From positions 1 to 64,000 of the forward strand of contig JASCOD010000014.1 in assembly GCA_029959615.1 (NCBI GenBank): a DNA stretch of 64,000 nucleotides, given 5' to 3'. The notes below the pieces were generated by a model. The model saw only the letters and a list, made by a program, of their open reading frames with translations. It was not told the DNA's origin and searched no databases. Of this stretch, positions 25,445 through 35,086 are shown piece after piece (position 1 is the stretch's first letter; every line of letters begins with the position of its first letter). The DNA comes from Flavobacteriaceae bacterium PS02338 (GTDB taxonomy: Bacteria; Bacteroidota; Bacteroidia; Sphingobacteriales; Sphingobacteriaceae). The position numbers and the translations under genes were made by a program.

Positions 25445-26116
25445 ATGAAACACCTAATTGCCCCATCCATATTATCGGCAGATTTTGCCAATTTAAAACG
25501 TGATGTAGAAATGATTAACGAAAGTGAAGCAGATTGGTTTCACGTTGATGTAATGGACGGCGTTTTCGTGCCAAATATCTCCTTTGGTTTTCCTGTAATT
25601 ACAGCGGCAAAAAAATATGCGAGAAAGCCATTTGATGTGCATTTGATGATTGTAGATCCGGATAGATACATCGCTGAATTTGCAAAAGCAGGAGCAGATA
25701 TCATCACAGTTCATTACGAAGCTTGTACACATTTACACCGCACCATTCAGCTAATTAAATCTGTAGGCTGTAAAGCTGGAGTTGCTTTAAATCCACACAC
25801 ACCAGTTTCTCTTCTGAAAGATGTTTTGCATGACCTTGACCTTGCTTTGGTGATGTCGGTAAATCCTGGTTTTGGCGGCCAACAATTCATTCCTCAAACT
25901 TTGAATAAGGTAAGAGAATTGAAGCAAATGGCTTTGCAAGTTAATCCTGATTTGTATATCGAAGTTGATGGCGGTGTGGGTATTCATAATATTGGTTCGT
26001 TAATAACAGCTGGTGCAAATGTTTTTGTCGCTGGTAATGCCGTTTTTGCAGCGCCAAGCCCTGCGCAAATGATCTCCGATTTAAAGCAAGTTCAAATTTC
26101 AACCCAACACATATAA
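25445..26116 (+). CDS. rpe: Ribulose-phosphate 3-epimerase
   Basis: The 223-residue TIM-barrel enzyme interconverts ribulose 5-phosphate and xylulose 5-phosphate in the pentose phosphate pathway. Signatures are APSILSADFANL, FHVDVMDGVFVPNISFG (metal-binding His and Asp), VNPGFGGQQF for the phosphate loop, and VDGGVGIHN. The length is normal. The TonB receptor gene begins 6 bp after its stop, so the two are likely co-transcribed although unrelated in function. Confidence 0.97.
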   Translation: MKHLIAPSILSADFANLKRDVEMINESEADWFHVDVMDGVFVPNISFGFPVITAAKKYARKPFDVHLMIVDPDRYIAEFAKAGADIITVHYEACTHLHRTIQLIKSVGCKAGVALNPHTPVSLLKDVLHDLDLALVMSVNPGFGGQQFIPQTLNKVRELKQMALQVNPDLYIEVDGGVGIHNIGSLITAGANVFVAGNAVFAAPSPAQMISDLKQVQISTQHI

Positions 26117-26122
26117 GCCTTA

Positions 26123-28561
26123 ATGACTAAAAGAGCGTTTTTTCTTCTGCTTCTAGTAATCTTATCATTCTCGGTAATTGCACAGCAATCTGTAGTAAAG
26201 GTTACTGGTGTTGTTTACGACGAAAAAAATCAGCCGTTACCAAAAGTCGCTATTTCATTGGTTGGTTTGGCGGCTACAACTGTTACCGATGAGCATGGAA
26301 AATATGTAATTCAATCTAGGTTATCTAATTTTAGTTTGAGGTTCAAGTTAGTAGGCTATAAAGTAGAAACAATTACTTTTACAGAAAGTAAGGGAACTGA
26401 AATTTCGAGAAATGTCATCTTAAAGCCTGATGTAAAAGAACTTAAAACAGTCAAGGTAATCAATAAACAGACACCGTTAAATAATGCACAAAGCATCAAT
26501 ATAATAGATATTGCTAATTTGCCTACAGTCTCGATGAACTTTGAAGCGGTTTTAAAAACACTGCCAGGGGTTTCTACCAATAATGAACTAAGTTCGCAGT
26601 ACAGTGTTCGCGGTGGCAATTTCGATGAAAATCTGATTTATGTTAACGATATAGAGATTAACCGGCCAATATTAATAAGGAATGGTCAGCAAGAAGGTTT
26701 AAGTTTTATCAATCCAGATTTTGTAAGTAGCGCCCGCTTTTCGGCTGGAGGTTTTAATGCTAGATATAATGATAAACTTTCATCTGTTTTGGATGTAAGA
26801 TACAATAAGCCAGATAGCAATGAGTACATCTTAACCGCTGGTTTGATGGGCATATCTGCAACAGCAAAAAAAGCATTTAAGAACAGTCATTTATTACTTG
26901 GCTTTAGAAGAAAAGACAACAGGAATGTGCTAGCTACGCAAGATACAAGAGGTAGCTATAGACCAAGTTTTAATGATCTACAGGCCTTATATCAACAAAA
27001 ATTCAGTTCAAAATTCAGTATCAATACCTTGTTGAATTTTAACTCAGGAAGTTTCAGATTAGTGCCAGAAAGCAGAGAAACACAGTTCGGAACGATCAAT
27101 ACCCCAATACGCTTAAAAGTAGATTATGAAGGCCAAGAGATAGATGATTATTATACTTATGGTGGTGCAGTAACTGGAATATTCAATCCAAGTAAAGATG
27201 TTTCTATCAAATGGATCAATAGCTATTTCGAAATTGTAGAACGAGAAAAATTTGATATCGATGGTAACTATGTTTTTGAAGAGATCGATGCCGATTATGG
27301 AGATGGAAGTTTTGGATCGATAAAGAAAAATAGAGGTTTAGGTAGCTACTATAGCTATGCACGTAATAGTTTAAATTCTAATATCGCAAGTACAGAGCTA
27401 AAGGTTGAACATCGTATAGGTAAACATGACTTTACTTACGGTGCTAGATTTGAACAGACCAACTATGTCGATAAGATTAATGAGTACAATTACATCGATT
27501 CTGCGGGTTACATTTTGCCGGCTAACACAAATTCTTTTACTTTCGAAAATGCCATTTTTTCTAATAATAATCTTAAAATCAATTCTATTTCCGCTTATAT
27601 TCAAGACAGCTATGCGATTTCTAGTAAAACTGACTTGCAGCTAGGTGTTCGTGTAAACTATAATGATTTAAGTGACGAGGTTTTAGTTAGCCCTAGGTTT
27701 TTGATGTTATATCGACCAACTGAATATAAACTTTGGAGGATTACAGCTGGTATTTACAGGCAGGCTCCGAGTTATAGAAGTATCAGAGGTTTGGATGGTT
27801 CCTTGTTTTTAAATCAGAAGTCACAACGCTCTTATAATATATCTGCTGGCTACGATTTTGCTTTTACAGGATTAGGGACTAGAATGAAGTTTACTTCAGA
27901 AGTTTATTACAAGTATGCGGATAGAATGATTCCCTACACTATAGATAATGTGAGGGTTAAATATTTAGCAACGGAAACAGCTAAAGGACATACTTACGGA
28001 GCAGATTTTTCACTTGGTGGTGAGCTTATTAAAGACTTGATGTCGTTTTTCAGAGTTTCCTTCTTAAGCGCTAACCAAGACATCATTGGGGATAGTTATG
28101 TAAAAAGGATTGCGAATGGACAAAATGAAACCATTTATCCGGGTTACCTAAAGAGACCTACAGACCAACGGGTAAACTTTTCAATGTTCTTCCAAGACAG
28201 GCTTTTTAGAAGTCCAACTTATAAGGTACATTTAAACTTACTATATGGCTCTAGATTACCTATAGGTTCTCCACAAATTGCTACTTATACCGATGATTTT
28301 AGTATTCCAGCTTATAGAAGAGTAGATATTGGTTTTTCTAATGATTTTCTGGATGTACAAGCACTGAAAAGATCTCAGTTTTTGAGTAAGTATTTTAGTT
28401 CTGTAATTGCCTATGCAGAAGTTTTTAACTTATTGAATATCAATAATACAGTGTCTTATCTTTGGCTTAAAGATGTAAACAATGTCAACTACGGCATCCC
28501 TAATTATTTAACAGGAAGACAGCTTAATTTTAAGCTGATTTTTAAGTTGAAAGACAAGTAG
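26123..28561 (+). CDS. TonB-dependent receptor with carboxypeptidase-like N-domain
   Basis: This is an 812-residue outer-membrane receptor with a signal peptide (ends SVIAQ). A carboxypeptidase-regulatory-like domain follows (VTGVVYDEKNQPLPKVAISL, about 24-105). The plug has LKTLPGVSTNNELSSQYSVR and NLIYVNDIEINRP, and a long beta-barrel completes it. It is not SusC-like: it lacks the SusC plug signature and no susD follows. Candidate ligands are siderophores, cobalamin or peptides; none can be chosen. It is co-transcribed with rpe. Confidence 0.9.
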   Translation: MTKRAFFLLLLVILSFSVIAQQSVVKVTGVVYDEKNQPLPKVAISLVGLAATTVTDEHGKYVIQSRLSNFSLRFKLVGYKVETITFTESKGTEISRNVILKPDVKELKTVKVINKQTPLNNAQSINIIDIANLPTVSMNFEAVLKTLPGVSTNNELSSQYSVRGGNFDENLIYVNDIEINRPILIRNGQQEGLSFINPDFVSSARFSAGGFNARYNDKLSSVLDVRYNKPDSNEYILTAGLMGISATAKKAFKNSHLLLGFRRKDNRNVLATQDTRGSYRPSFNDLQALYQQKFSSKFSINTLLNFNSGSFRLVPESRETQFGTINTPIRLKVDYEGQEIDDYYTYGGAVTGIFNPSKDVSIKWINSYFEIVEREKFDIDGNYVFEEIDADYGDGSFGSIKKNRGLGSYYSYARNSLNSNIASTELKVEHRIGKHDFTYGARFEQTNYVDKINEYNYIDSAGYILPANTNSFTFENAIFSNNNLKINSISAYIQDSYAISSKTDLQLGVRVNYNDLSDEVLVSPRFLMLYRPTEYKLWRITAGIYRQAPSYRSIRGLDGSLFLNQKSQRSYNISAGYDFAFTGLGTRMKFTSEVYYKYADRMIPYTIDNVRVKYLATETAKGHTYGADFSLGGELIKDLMSFFRVSFLSANQDIIGDSYVKRIANGQNETIYPGYLKRPTDQRVNFSMFFQDRLFRSPTYKVHLNLLYGSRLPIGSPQIATYTDDFSIPAYRRVDIGFSNDFLDVQALKRSQFLSKYFSSVIAYAEVFNLLNINNTVSYLWLKDVNNVNYGIPNYLTGRQLNFKLIFKLKDK

Positions 28562-28817
28562 TTTTAAGGATGGTTGTTTTACGAGTTTCGAAAAGTAAAC
28601 TATTAAGTAGTTAGAATAGTTGAGCCTTGTTTTATTCTTAATCTCCTTAATTTCTTAATGTTGAAAATCCAGCTTCTAGTTTTATTAGTTAAAAATCGGA
28701 GTTAATTTGCTATAGTTTTCGGATAATATAGAAGAACTGTATTTTTTCTTTTTCTCAAACGTTTGTCATGTTAGTTATTTAGTTGATAAAAAAGCCGAAT
28801 AATTAATGTCAAAGTGT

Positions 28818-28825
28818 TAATTTTG
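28818..28825 (+). promoter_or_regulatory. Possible -7 box of the serC-serA promoter
   Basis: TAATTTTG fits TAnnTTTG and lies 21 bp before the serC start. No good TTG box is visible at the right spacing, so support is partial. The remaining intergenic bases (28562-28817) show nothing else. Confidence 0.4.
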
Positions 28826-28846
28826 CGCCAATCAAAAACAATAAAA

Positions 28847-29914
28847 ATGAGACATAATTTTGGAGCTGGTCCATGTATTTTACCGCAAGAAGTTTTTAAG
28901 CAAGCTTCTGCTGCAGTACTAGATTTTAAAGACGGATTATCAATTTTAGAAATCTCCCATCGCTCACCTGAGTTTGATGCAGTGGTAGAAGAAACTGTGA
29001 AATTGGTAAAAGAACTTTTAAATGTACCTTCCGGATATTCCGTGCTGTTATTGCAAGGAGGAGCGAGCCTACAATTTTCGATGGTGCCACAGAACTTATT
29101 GCCAGAAGGCGGAACTGCTGCGTACTTAGATTCTGGTGTTTGGGCAAGTAAAGCCATCAAAGAAGTTAAACACTTCGGTAAGGCTAACGTTGTAGCTTCC
29201 TCAAAAGACTCCAATTATACTTTTATTCCTAAAGATTTCGTAATTCCAGAAGATAGTGCTTATTTCCACTATACTTCTAACAATACCATTTACGGTACCG
29301 AATTATTTGAATTGCCAGTAACGAAAGTTCCTGTAGTTTGCGATATGTCTTCAGATATCATGAGTCGTGAAATTGACGTTGCTAAATACGATATCATTTA
29401 CGCTGGTGCACAGAAAAATATCGGCCCTGCTGGTTTAACTGTAGTGATTATTAAAGATGAGATTGTAGGCAAAAGCGGAAAAGCTATTCCTTCAATGTTA
29501 GACTACAAATCGCACATTGATGGTGGTTCTATGTACAACACACCTCCCGTATTTTCTATCTACACAGCAATGTTGAACCTAAGATGGTTAAAATCTAAAG
29601 GTGGTGTTGCCGAAATGGAAAAAGAGAACATTGCGAAAGCAAAAGCTTTATATGCTGAGATTGATAGAAATACTTTGTTTAAAGGAACTTGTGCAGTAGA
29701 AGATCGTTCTCGTATGAACATCTGTTTCGTTACGGAAGATCCAGAATTGGAAAAACCTTTCAATAAATATGCTGATGAAGCTGGTTTTGAAGGTCTGAAA
29801 GGACATAGAAGTGTAGGTGGTTTCAGGGCATCAATGTATAATGCACTACCAATTACTAGCGTACACGCGCTAATAGATTTAATGCAAAGTTTCGAAGAAC
29901 AACACAAAAAATAA
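28847..29914 (+). CDS. serC: Phosphoserine aminotransferase
   Basis: The enzyme is PLP-dependent (355 residues) and converts 3-phosphohydroxypyruvate and glutamate to phosphoserine, the second step of serine synthesis; it also serves pyridoxine synthesis in some bacteria. [13 protein letters not shown] at the start fits the family, so ATG 28847 is preferred over an upstream GTG at 28814. The PLP lysine is Lys190 in [17 protein letters not shown]. The serA gene follows after 3 bp, giving the first two pathway steps in one operon. Confidence 0.97.
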   Translation: MRHNFGAGPCILPQEVFKQASAAVLDFKDGLSILEISHRSPEFDAVVEETVKLVKELLNVPSGYSVLLLQGGASLQFSMVPQNLLPEGGTAAYLDSGVWASKAIKEVKHFGKANVVASSKDSNYTFIPKDFVIPEDSAYFHYTSNNTIYGTELFELPVTKVPVVCDMSSDIMSREIDVAKYDIIYAGAQKNIGPAGLTVVIIKDEIVGKSGKAIPSMLDYKSHIDGGSMYNTPPVFSIYTAMLNLRWLKSKGGVAEMEKENIAKAKALYAEIDRNTLFKGTCAVEDRSRMNICFVTEDPELEKPFNKYADEAGFEGLKGHRSVGGFRASMYNALPITSVHALIDLMQSFEEQHKK

Positions 29915-29917
29915 AAA

Positions 29918-30868
29918 ATGGCTAGAATACTCGCCAATGATGGCATAGATCCAATAGGAAAAAAATTATTAGAAGATGCTGGGTTTACAGTTGATACACA
30001 AACTGTTCCTCAAGATCAATTGATTGCTGCGCTACAAAATTATGATGGTTTAACCGTTAGAAGTGCAACTAAAGTTAGAAAAGATGTTATCGATGCCTGT
30101 CCGAACCTAAAGTTAATAGGTAGAGGTGGTGTTGGTATGGATAATATTGATGTTGAATACGCAAGATCTAAAGGTGTTACAGTGGTGAACACGCCTGCGG
30201 CTTCGTCTTTATCTGTAGCAGAATTAGTGTTTTCTCACTTATTTACAGGTGTGCGTTTCTTGCAAGATGCTAATCGTAAAATGCCTGTAGAAGGTGCTTC
30301 TAAGTTCAACGATCTTAAAAAAGCTTATGCAAAAGGGATCGAACTGAGAGGTAAAACTATCGGTATCATTGGTTTTGGAAGAATTGGAAGAGAAACTGCT
30401 GCAGTTGCTTTAGGTCTAGGAATGAATGTATTAGCTTATGATTTGTTTCCATTTAGTGGTAACATTACTTTAAACCTAACCTTAGGCATCAAAGTTGAAA
30501 TTCCGGTAACTACAGTTTCTTTAGAAGAAGTAATTGCAAATAGTGATTTTATTTCTTTACACACACCTTTTGCTGATCAACCAATTTTAGGTGCTGCTGA
30601 GTTTGCAGCAATGAAAAATGGGGTAGGTGTAGTAAATTGTTCTCGTGGTGGAACTATCGACGAGCCGGCTTTAATCGAAGCATTGAACTCGGGTAAGGTT
30701 TCTTTTGCAGGTTTAGATGTTTTCGATAATGAACCAACTCCCGCAGCTGCACTTTTGGCACATCCAAAAATTTCGTTAACTCCGCATATTGGTGCTTCAA
30801 CTAACGAAGCTCAAGAGCGCATTGGTACAGAATTAGCTAATTTGATCATCGATCATTTTAAAGGTTAG
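29918..30868 (+). CDS. serA: D-3-phosphoglycerate dehydrogenase (short form)
   Basis: This 316-residue NAD-dependent 2-hydroxyacid dehydrogenase catalyses the first step of serine synthesis. The nucleotide-binding motif is GIIGFGRIGRET (about 149-160). Catalytic regions are VNCSRGGTIDEPAL (Arg), DVFDNEP (Glu) and LTPHIGAST (His). It lacks the C-terminal ACT domain of long SerA forms, so feedback control by serine through ACT is not expected. Assignment as SerA rather than another hydroxyacid dehydrogenase rests on its operon with serC. Confidence 0.92.
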   Translation: MARILANDGIDPIGKKLLEDAGFTVDTQTVPQDQLIAALQNYDGLTVRSATKVRKDVIDACPNLKLIGRGGVGMDNIDVEYARSKGVTVVNTPAASSLSVAELVFSHLFTGVRFLQDANRKMPVEGASKFNDLKKAYAKGIELRGKTIGIIGFGRIGRETAAVALGLGMNVLAYDLFPFSGNITLNLTLGIKVEIPVTTVSLEEVIANSDFISLHTPFADQPILGAAEFAAMKNGVGVVNCSRGGTIDEPALIEALNSGKVSFAGLDVFDNEPTPAAALLAHPKISLTPHIGASTNEAQERIGTELANLIIDHFKG

Positions 30869-30886
30869 TTCTATATTCATAGCAAA

Positions 30887-30924
30887 ACAAAGGAGCCCAC
30901 GATTAAAATCGTGGGCTCCTTTGT
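30887..30924 (+). terminator. Terminator after serA
   Basis: ACAAAGGAGCCCACGAT, loop TAAA and ATCGTGGGCTCCTTTGT form a perfect 17-bp stem followed by TTTTTAA, 18 bp after the stop. Confidence 0.93.
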
Positions 30925-30950
30925 TTTTAAACGTTTCGTCATTAACAGCT

Positions 30951-31118
30951 CGTCATTTCGACCTTGTGGAGAAATCTTTCGAAAGACAGTGCTTAAAAAA
31001 ATTGTTGCTTTTAATTTATATCGTAGCCGTTTAACAATAGTACAAAGGAGTAAAATCTTTCGATCGATAATACAACTTCAAAGATTTCTCCACTCGCTGC
31101 GCTGCGGCCGAAATGACG
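30951..31118. repeat. Long intergenic inverted repeat, family 2
   Basis: CGTCATTTCGACC and GTGGAGAAATCTTTCG on the left mirror AAAGATTTCTCCAC and GGCCGAAATGACG on the right, with about 95 bp between. A shorter relative is at 53139. An open frame (30911-31279) crosses it but has no credible protein features. The rest of this 405-bp gap (to 31273) shows no gene. Confidence 0.75.
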
Positions 31119-31273
31119 GAAATACTTACTTCATCGAGTTCGTCAAGGCCCAATACCTAAAGCCTAACACAGCTTTTTGGAACGTGCTCAACTTCATTGG
31201 ATCTTTTTTATACAAAGAAGGCATTACCAAGTTGTTGAATTTGACCAAGATTTTAAAAAATGCTTTCTTCATG

Positions 31274-31819
31274 TTATAAAACTTTTATCCCACTTTGTGG
31301 CTCTTTGGATTTGATTACTTTGTTTTTTCGGTAGATAATGAAAATGCAAACAGCTGTTGAAATAACAAATAGCACCAAAAAAAGTTGTAGATAATCAGCG
31401 TTTTTGCCAGTTTTCTGATTATAATTGAGTAGTTCGTCATTCTTTACCTGTAAATCTCTAATCGTTTTCTTATAGCTGTCTATTCTGAGTTGGTTGTGAT
31501 CAACGTTAGATTTTACTTGTTGAAACTGAAGGTCTTTATAATCTAAAAGAACTTTCAATTCTGTAAAAATGTTATTGTCGTTAATGGCAATTTGTCTTAA
31601 AATCTCATTTGAGTTCTTGATATCTTGCTTAGTTTGGAAACCGAAAATTCCCGTCCTGGCATTTAAGCTCTCTTCATACTGACCAAATCTCGCACTTCGT
31701 TCAGCCAGCATAGCATTGATTTTATTACGTTGTAGCTCGTATGCAGTGCTATCTTGAGCAAGGATATTGGTAGTGAATAAACTTACGAAGAGTGTAAATA
31801 AAATGGCTTTTCTTATCAT
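31274..31819 (-). CDS. Membrane-anchored coiled-coil protein of unknown function
   Basis: The protein has 181 residues. A signal peptide ends NILAQ (22). Residues about 25-135 are charged and helix-rich with coiled-coil character (IRDLQVKNDELLNYNQKTGK). A single transmembrane helix (about 143-163, LFLVLFVISTAVCIFIIY) is followed by a short basic cytoplasmic tail. The topology is therefore periplasmic coiled coil with a C-terminal anchor. No family is recognised. It stands alone between a palindromic repeat region and the SAM hydrolase gene. Confidence 0.7.
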   Translation of the reverse strand: MIRKAILFTLFVSLFTTNILAQDSTAYELQRNKINAMLAERSARFGQYEESLNARTGIFGFQTKQDIKNSNEILRQIAINDNNIFTELKVLLDYKDLQFQQVKSNVDHNQLRIDSYKKTIRDLQVKNDELLNYNQKTGKNADYLQLFLVLFVISTAVCIFIIYRKNKVIKSKEPQSGIKVL

Positions 31820-31871
31820 CTTGTTATTGTTTGATGATTGTCTAGCAAAGTTTGTGCCTTTGTTAGTTGCC

Positions 31872-31996
31872 CGTCATTGTGAGGTAAGAAGCAATCTTAA
31901 AATGTTTTGTCATTCTGACGTTAGGAAGAATCTGTTAATTTAATGCTATTGACATAAGGCTTCTTCACTTCGCTAAGAAGCCCTCGCAATTGATGA
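31872..31996. repeat. Degenerate intergenic palindromic elements (family 1 related)
   Basis: CGTCATTGTGAGG..AAGAAGCAATCTT is a decayed family 1 half. TGTCATTCTGACG..AGGAAGAATCTGTT is a related half, and GGCTTCTTCACTTCGCTAAGAAGCC is a hairpin. It looks like several elements piled up between two - strand genes. Confidence 0.55.
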
Positions 31997-32014
31997 TGGA
32001 GGAAAGAAAAATAC

Positions 32015-32794
32015 TTAAGGGTGAAACTCGACCCTTACAATATCGTTTAAATGTAAGCCCAATAAGCCACTTGCTTTGCCTTTGTTGATCGCTATTTCTA
32101 AATGATTACTAATGCCAAACAAACAAAGTTTTTCACCCTCTGGAACTTCATTGTAATGCCAACTTAATTGAGTGATCGTCTCGCTTTTTCTGAAGTATAA
32201 AGTGAAATCACGATTACGCTGTACTTTAGTAAAAAGATCTTTGGTAATATTAGTAATTACGTTACTAAAAGTATCTATGAAAATTACACTACCTCTAATG
32301 ATATCTCTTTCTATTACAGGGTGTAAGAGCATTCGTTGTTCAATATCGTCAGCATGTATGCCAATTTCTTTGAGTTTGCCACCTTTAGCCAAATGTACAG
32401 CTGCTTTTACTAGGATATCAACTAGCGGGAAATGTAAAAACTTCAGATCCTGCATGATATTCAACTCTACCAATTCGTCAGGTTTTTCATCAAAAAGTAG
32501 GGAAAAAATTCCGTTATCTGCACCTACAAAATAATGATCTTTATAGCGCAGGGCGATATACTTAGTGTTTTCGTTAAACACAGAATCGATACCTATAAGG
32601 TGGACTGTGTTTTTTGGAAAGTAGGTGTAAGAATTTTTGAGTACAAAAGCGGCATAAGAAATATTAAAGGCGGGCACTTCGTGGGTAATATCTATCATAT
32701 TAACGCTTGGTAGGATACTCAGGATACTGCCTTTTAAAGCAGCCTGATAAAAATCCTTCGAGCCCAAATCTGTCGTTAATGTTATGATCGCCAT
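32015..32794 (-). CDS. SAM hydroxide adenosyltransferase (DUF62 family)
   Basis: The 259-residue enzyme belongs to the fluorinase/chlorinase-like DUF62 family. Most members hydrolyse S-adenosylmethionine to adenosine and methionine using water or hydroxide. Supporting motifs are TLTTDLGSKDFYQAALKG at the N-terminus, VGADNGIFSLL and FIDTFSNVITNI. The length is typical. There is no halogenase insertion that I can see. It is divergent from phoH, separated by about 100 bp. In this window it could affect SAM levels sensed by the riboswitch at 50996; that is speculation. Confidence 0.9.
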   Translation of the reverse strand: MAIITLTTDLGSKDFYQAALKGSILSILPSVNMIDITHEVPAFNISYAAFVLKNSYTYFPKNTVHLIGIDSVFNENTKYIALRYKDHYFVGADNGIFSLLFDEKPDELVELNIMQDLKFLHFPLVDILVKAAVHLAKGGKLKEIGIHADDIEQRMLLHPVIERDIIRGSVIFIDTFSNVITNITKDLFTKVQRNRDFTLYFRKSETITQLSWHYNEVPEGEKLCLFGISNHLEIAINKGKASGLLGLHLNDIVRVEFHP

Positions 32795-32898
32795 TAAAAT
32801 TTAAATATTTATGCTTATTCTTGTGTATAGGCAAATAGCCTACAAATATTCAAATTTAAATCGAATTACACAGGGCGCAGCATTAAAAAAACAATATT

Positions 32899-33864
32899 TT
32901 GAACGAAATAAAACTAATTATAGAGACTAGCGACCAAATTCAATTTTGGGGCGCTAACAACGAGCACTACGAGCAAATTAAGGCTGCTTTTCCCAAACTC
33001 AAAATTGTGGCAAGAGGTAATGAGGTGAAGGCACTGGGAGACGAAGCGGAGTTGAAAAACTTTGAGAAGAAGATTAACACTTTGGTAGCGCATTTGGATA
33101 AGTTTGGTACGCTAACAGGTAATGATGTGGATTCCATTCTGGGATCAAAGAGAACTGGAACCGACCCTGCTGGTGAAACGCCTACAAGCGCTCCGGTAAG
33201 TAGTGGTGAAGTTATCGTGTATGGAAACCATGGACTAATGATAAAAGCTCGTACGGCTAATCAGCGTAAAATGGTAGATAGCATCAATAAAAACGATGTG
33301 TTGTTTGCTATCGGTCCAGCAGGTACGGGAAAGACTTATACGGCAGTAGCATTAGCGGTTAGAGCGTTAAAAAATAAAGAGATCAAACGCATCATACTAA
33401 CTCGTCCAGCGGTAGAGGCTGGTGAAAGCTTAGGCTTTTTGCCAGGAGATTTAAAGGAAAAGGTAGACCCGTATTTACGTCCATTGTATGATGCTTTGGA
33501 AGATATGATACCACCAGAGAAGTTAAAACTTTACTTGGAAAATAGAACTATTGAGGTAGCACCACTAGCCTTTATGCGTGGCCGCACTTTAGATAATTGC
33601 TTTGTGATATTGGACGAGGCGCAGAACTCAACAGACTTACAACTAAAAATGTTTCTAACCCGTATGGGTCCAACAGCCAAGTTTATCGTAACTGGTGACA
33701 TTACCCAGATCGACTTGCCGAAAAAAGCGCAATCTGGTTTGCATAACGCACTTCGTATCTTAGGCGATATCAAGGGCATCGATATTATTTATCTAACCGG
33801 AGAAGATGTAGTACGACATAAGTTAGTAAAAGCTATCTTAAAAGCTTACGGAGATATTCAATAA
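32899..33864 (+). CDS. PhoH-family ATPase
   Basis: This is a 321-residue PhoH-like ATPase, related to RNA helicase superfamily P-loop proteins and commonly linked to ybeY and RNA metabolism. An N-terminal nucleic-acid-binding-like region (1-90) precedes Walker A GPAGTGKT (139-146) and Walker B FVILDEAQN. RVKP-type core motifs such as TRPAVEAGESLGFLPGDL are intact. The start is TTG 32899; no ATG gives the conserved N-terminus NEIKLIIE. A terminator follows. Confidence 0.93.
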   Translation: MNEIKLIIETSDQIQFWGANNEHYEQIKAAFPKLKIVARGNEVKALGDEAELKNFEKKINTLVAHLDKFGTLTGNDVDSILGSKRTGTDPAGETPTSAPVSSGEVIVYGNHGLMIKARTANQRKMVDSINKNDVLFAIGPAGTGKTYTAVALAVRALKNKEIKRIILTRPAVEAGESLGFLPGDLKEKVDPYLRPLYDALEDMIPPEKLKLYLENRTIEVAPLAFMRGRTLDNCFVILDEAQNSTDLQLKMFLTRMGPTAKFIVTGDITQIDLPKKAQSGLHNALRILGDIKGIDIIYLTGEDVVRHKLVKAILKAYGDIQ

Positions 33865-33915
33865 AGGGATCAGGTATTAGTGGTCAGATATCGGTAATAT
33901 TACTAATCGTAATTT

Positions 33916-33964
33916 AAGTCCGAAGATAAGAATGTAATTCTCTGTCTTCGGACTTTTTGTTTTT
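33916..33964 (+). terminator. Terminator after phoH
   Basis: AAGTCCGAAGA and TCTTCGGACTT form a stem with an 18-base loop, followed by TTTGTTTTT. Confidence 0.88.
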
Positions 33965-34020
33965 CGCATAAAGGTTTCACATTTCTAACAGCATTGTGGA
34001 ATGAAAAAGGATAAAAAATC

Positions 34021-34050
34021 GTAACTCGTAAATCTAAAATCGTAAATCTT
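34021..34050 (+). repeat. Short CGTAAATCT direct repeats upstream of purC
   Basis: CGTAAATCT occurs twice (34027 and 34041) in the leader just before purC. The reverse complement of the same words is found near 50740 upstream of metY, which suggests another small dispersed motif. Confidence 0.4.
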
Positions 34051-34068
34051 TAGTATTTTTATACCCTC

Positions 34069-35019
34069 ATGAAAGCAGTAAAAGAAACCCAATTTACTTT
34101 TCCAAAACAAACTAGTTTTTATAAAGGTAAAGTACGCGATGTGTATACCATTGATAACCAGTTAATGGCAATGGTAGTAACTGATAGAATTTCGGCATTC
34201 GATGTAGTTTTGCCAGAAGCAATTCCATATAAAGGACAGGTGTTGAACCAAATTGCAGCTAAGTTTTTATCGGCAACAAAAGACATCGTTCCAAACTGGG
34301 TATTATCTACACCAGACGAAATGGTAACTATTGGCCGCATTTGTGAGCCATTTAAAGTAGAAATGGTAATTAGGGGATACTTGGCTGGACATGCTGCTAG
34401 AGAGTATGCTTTGGGCAAACGCGAAGTTTGCGGTGTTGCATTACCAGAAGGATTGAAAGAAAATGATAAATTACCTCAGCCTATTATTACACCAACTACA
34501 AAAGCAGCAGTAGGTCATGATGAGGATATTTCTAAAGAAGATATTTTAGCTAGAGGTATCGTATCCTTAGCTGATTATGAAAAATTGGAAGCTTATACGC
34601 AAGCGTTGTATAAAAGAGGTATAGAAATAGCTGCCGAAAGAGGTTTGATTTTAGTAGATACGAAATATGAATTCGGTAAAGTAGGTGATAATATTTATTT
34701 AATCGATGAGATTCATACACCAGATTCTTCACGTTATTTTTATGCAGAAGGATACGCCGATAGACAAGCAGCTAATGAGCCTCAAAAGCAACTTTCAAAA
34801 GAGTTTGTACGTAAATGGTTAATCGAGAATGGTTTCCAAGGTAAAGACGGACAAGTAGTGCCAACAATGACAGAAGAAATTGTAGAATCTATTTCAGATC
34901 GTTATATTGAACTTTACGAGCAAATTACTGGAGAGAAATTTGTTAAAAATCCTTCAGAAAGCATTCTGGATAGGATAGAGGATAATACCAAAGCCGCTGT
35001 TGAAAAACTGTTGCAGTAA
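34069..35019 (+). CDS. purC: Phosphoribosylaminoimidazole-succinocarboxamide synthase
   Basis: The 316-residue enzyme joins CAIR and aspartate to form SAICAR in purine synthesis, using ATP. The motifs are [56 protein letters not shown] and [13 protein letters not shown]. It is of the longer SAICAR synthetase type (compare about 240 residues for E. coli). It stands alone, preceded by CGTAAATCT repeats. Confidence 0.97.
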   Translation: MKAVKETQFTFPKQTSFYKGKVRDVYTIDNQLMAMVVTDRISAFDVVLPEAIPYKGQVLNQIAAKFLSATKDIVPNWVLSTPDEMVTIGRICEPFKVEMVIRGYLAGHAAREYALGKREVCGVALPEGLKENDKLPQPIITPTTKAAVGHDEDISKEDILARGIVSLADYEKLEAYTQALYKRGIEIAAERGLILVDTKYEFGKVGDNIYLIDEIHTPDSSRYFYAEGYADRQAANEPQKQLSKEFVRKWLIENGFQGKDGQVVPTMTEEIVESISDRYIELYEQITGEKFVKNPSESILDRIEDNTKAAVEKLLQ

Positions 35020-35086
35020 CAGTTTATAGTTGGCGCAAAATAGTTAACCAGTTAACCGAACATCAGTTAACCAAAAACAAGAGAAT

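Noticed and set aside
30911-31279. 122-residue open frame after serA
   Set aside because: It starts inside the serA terminator and crosses a palindromic repeat; composition and absence of motifs argue against a gene.
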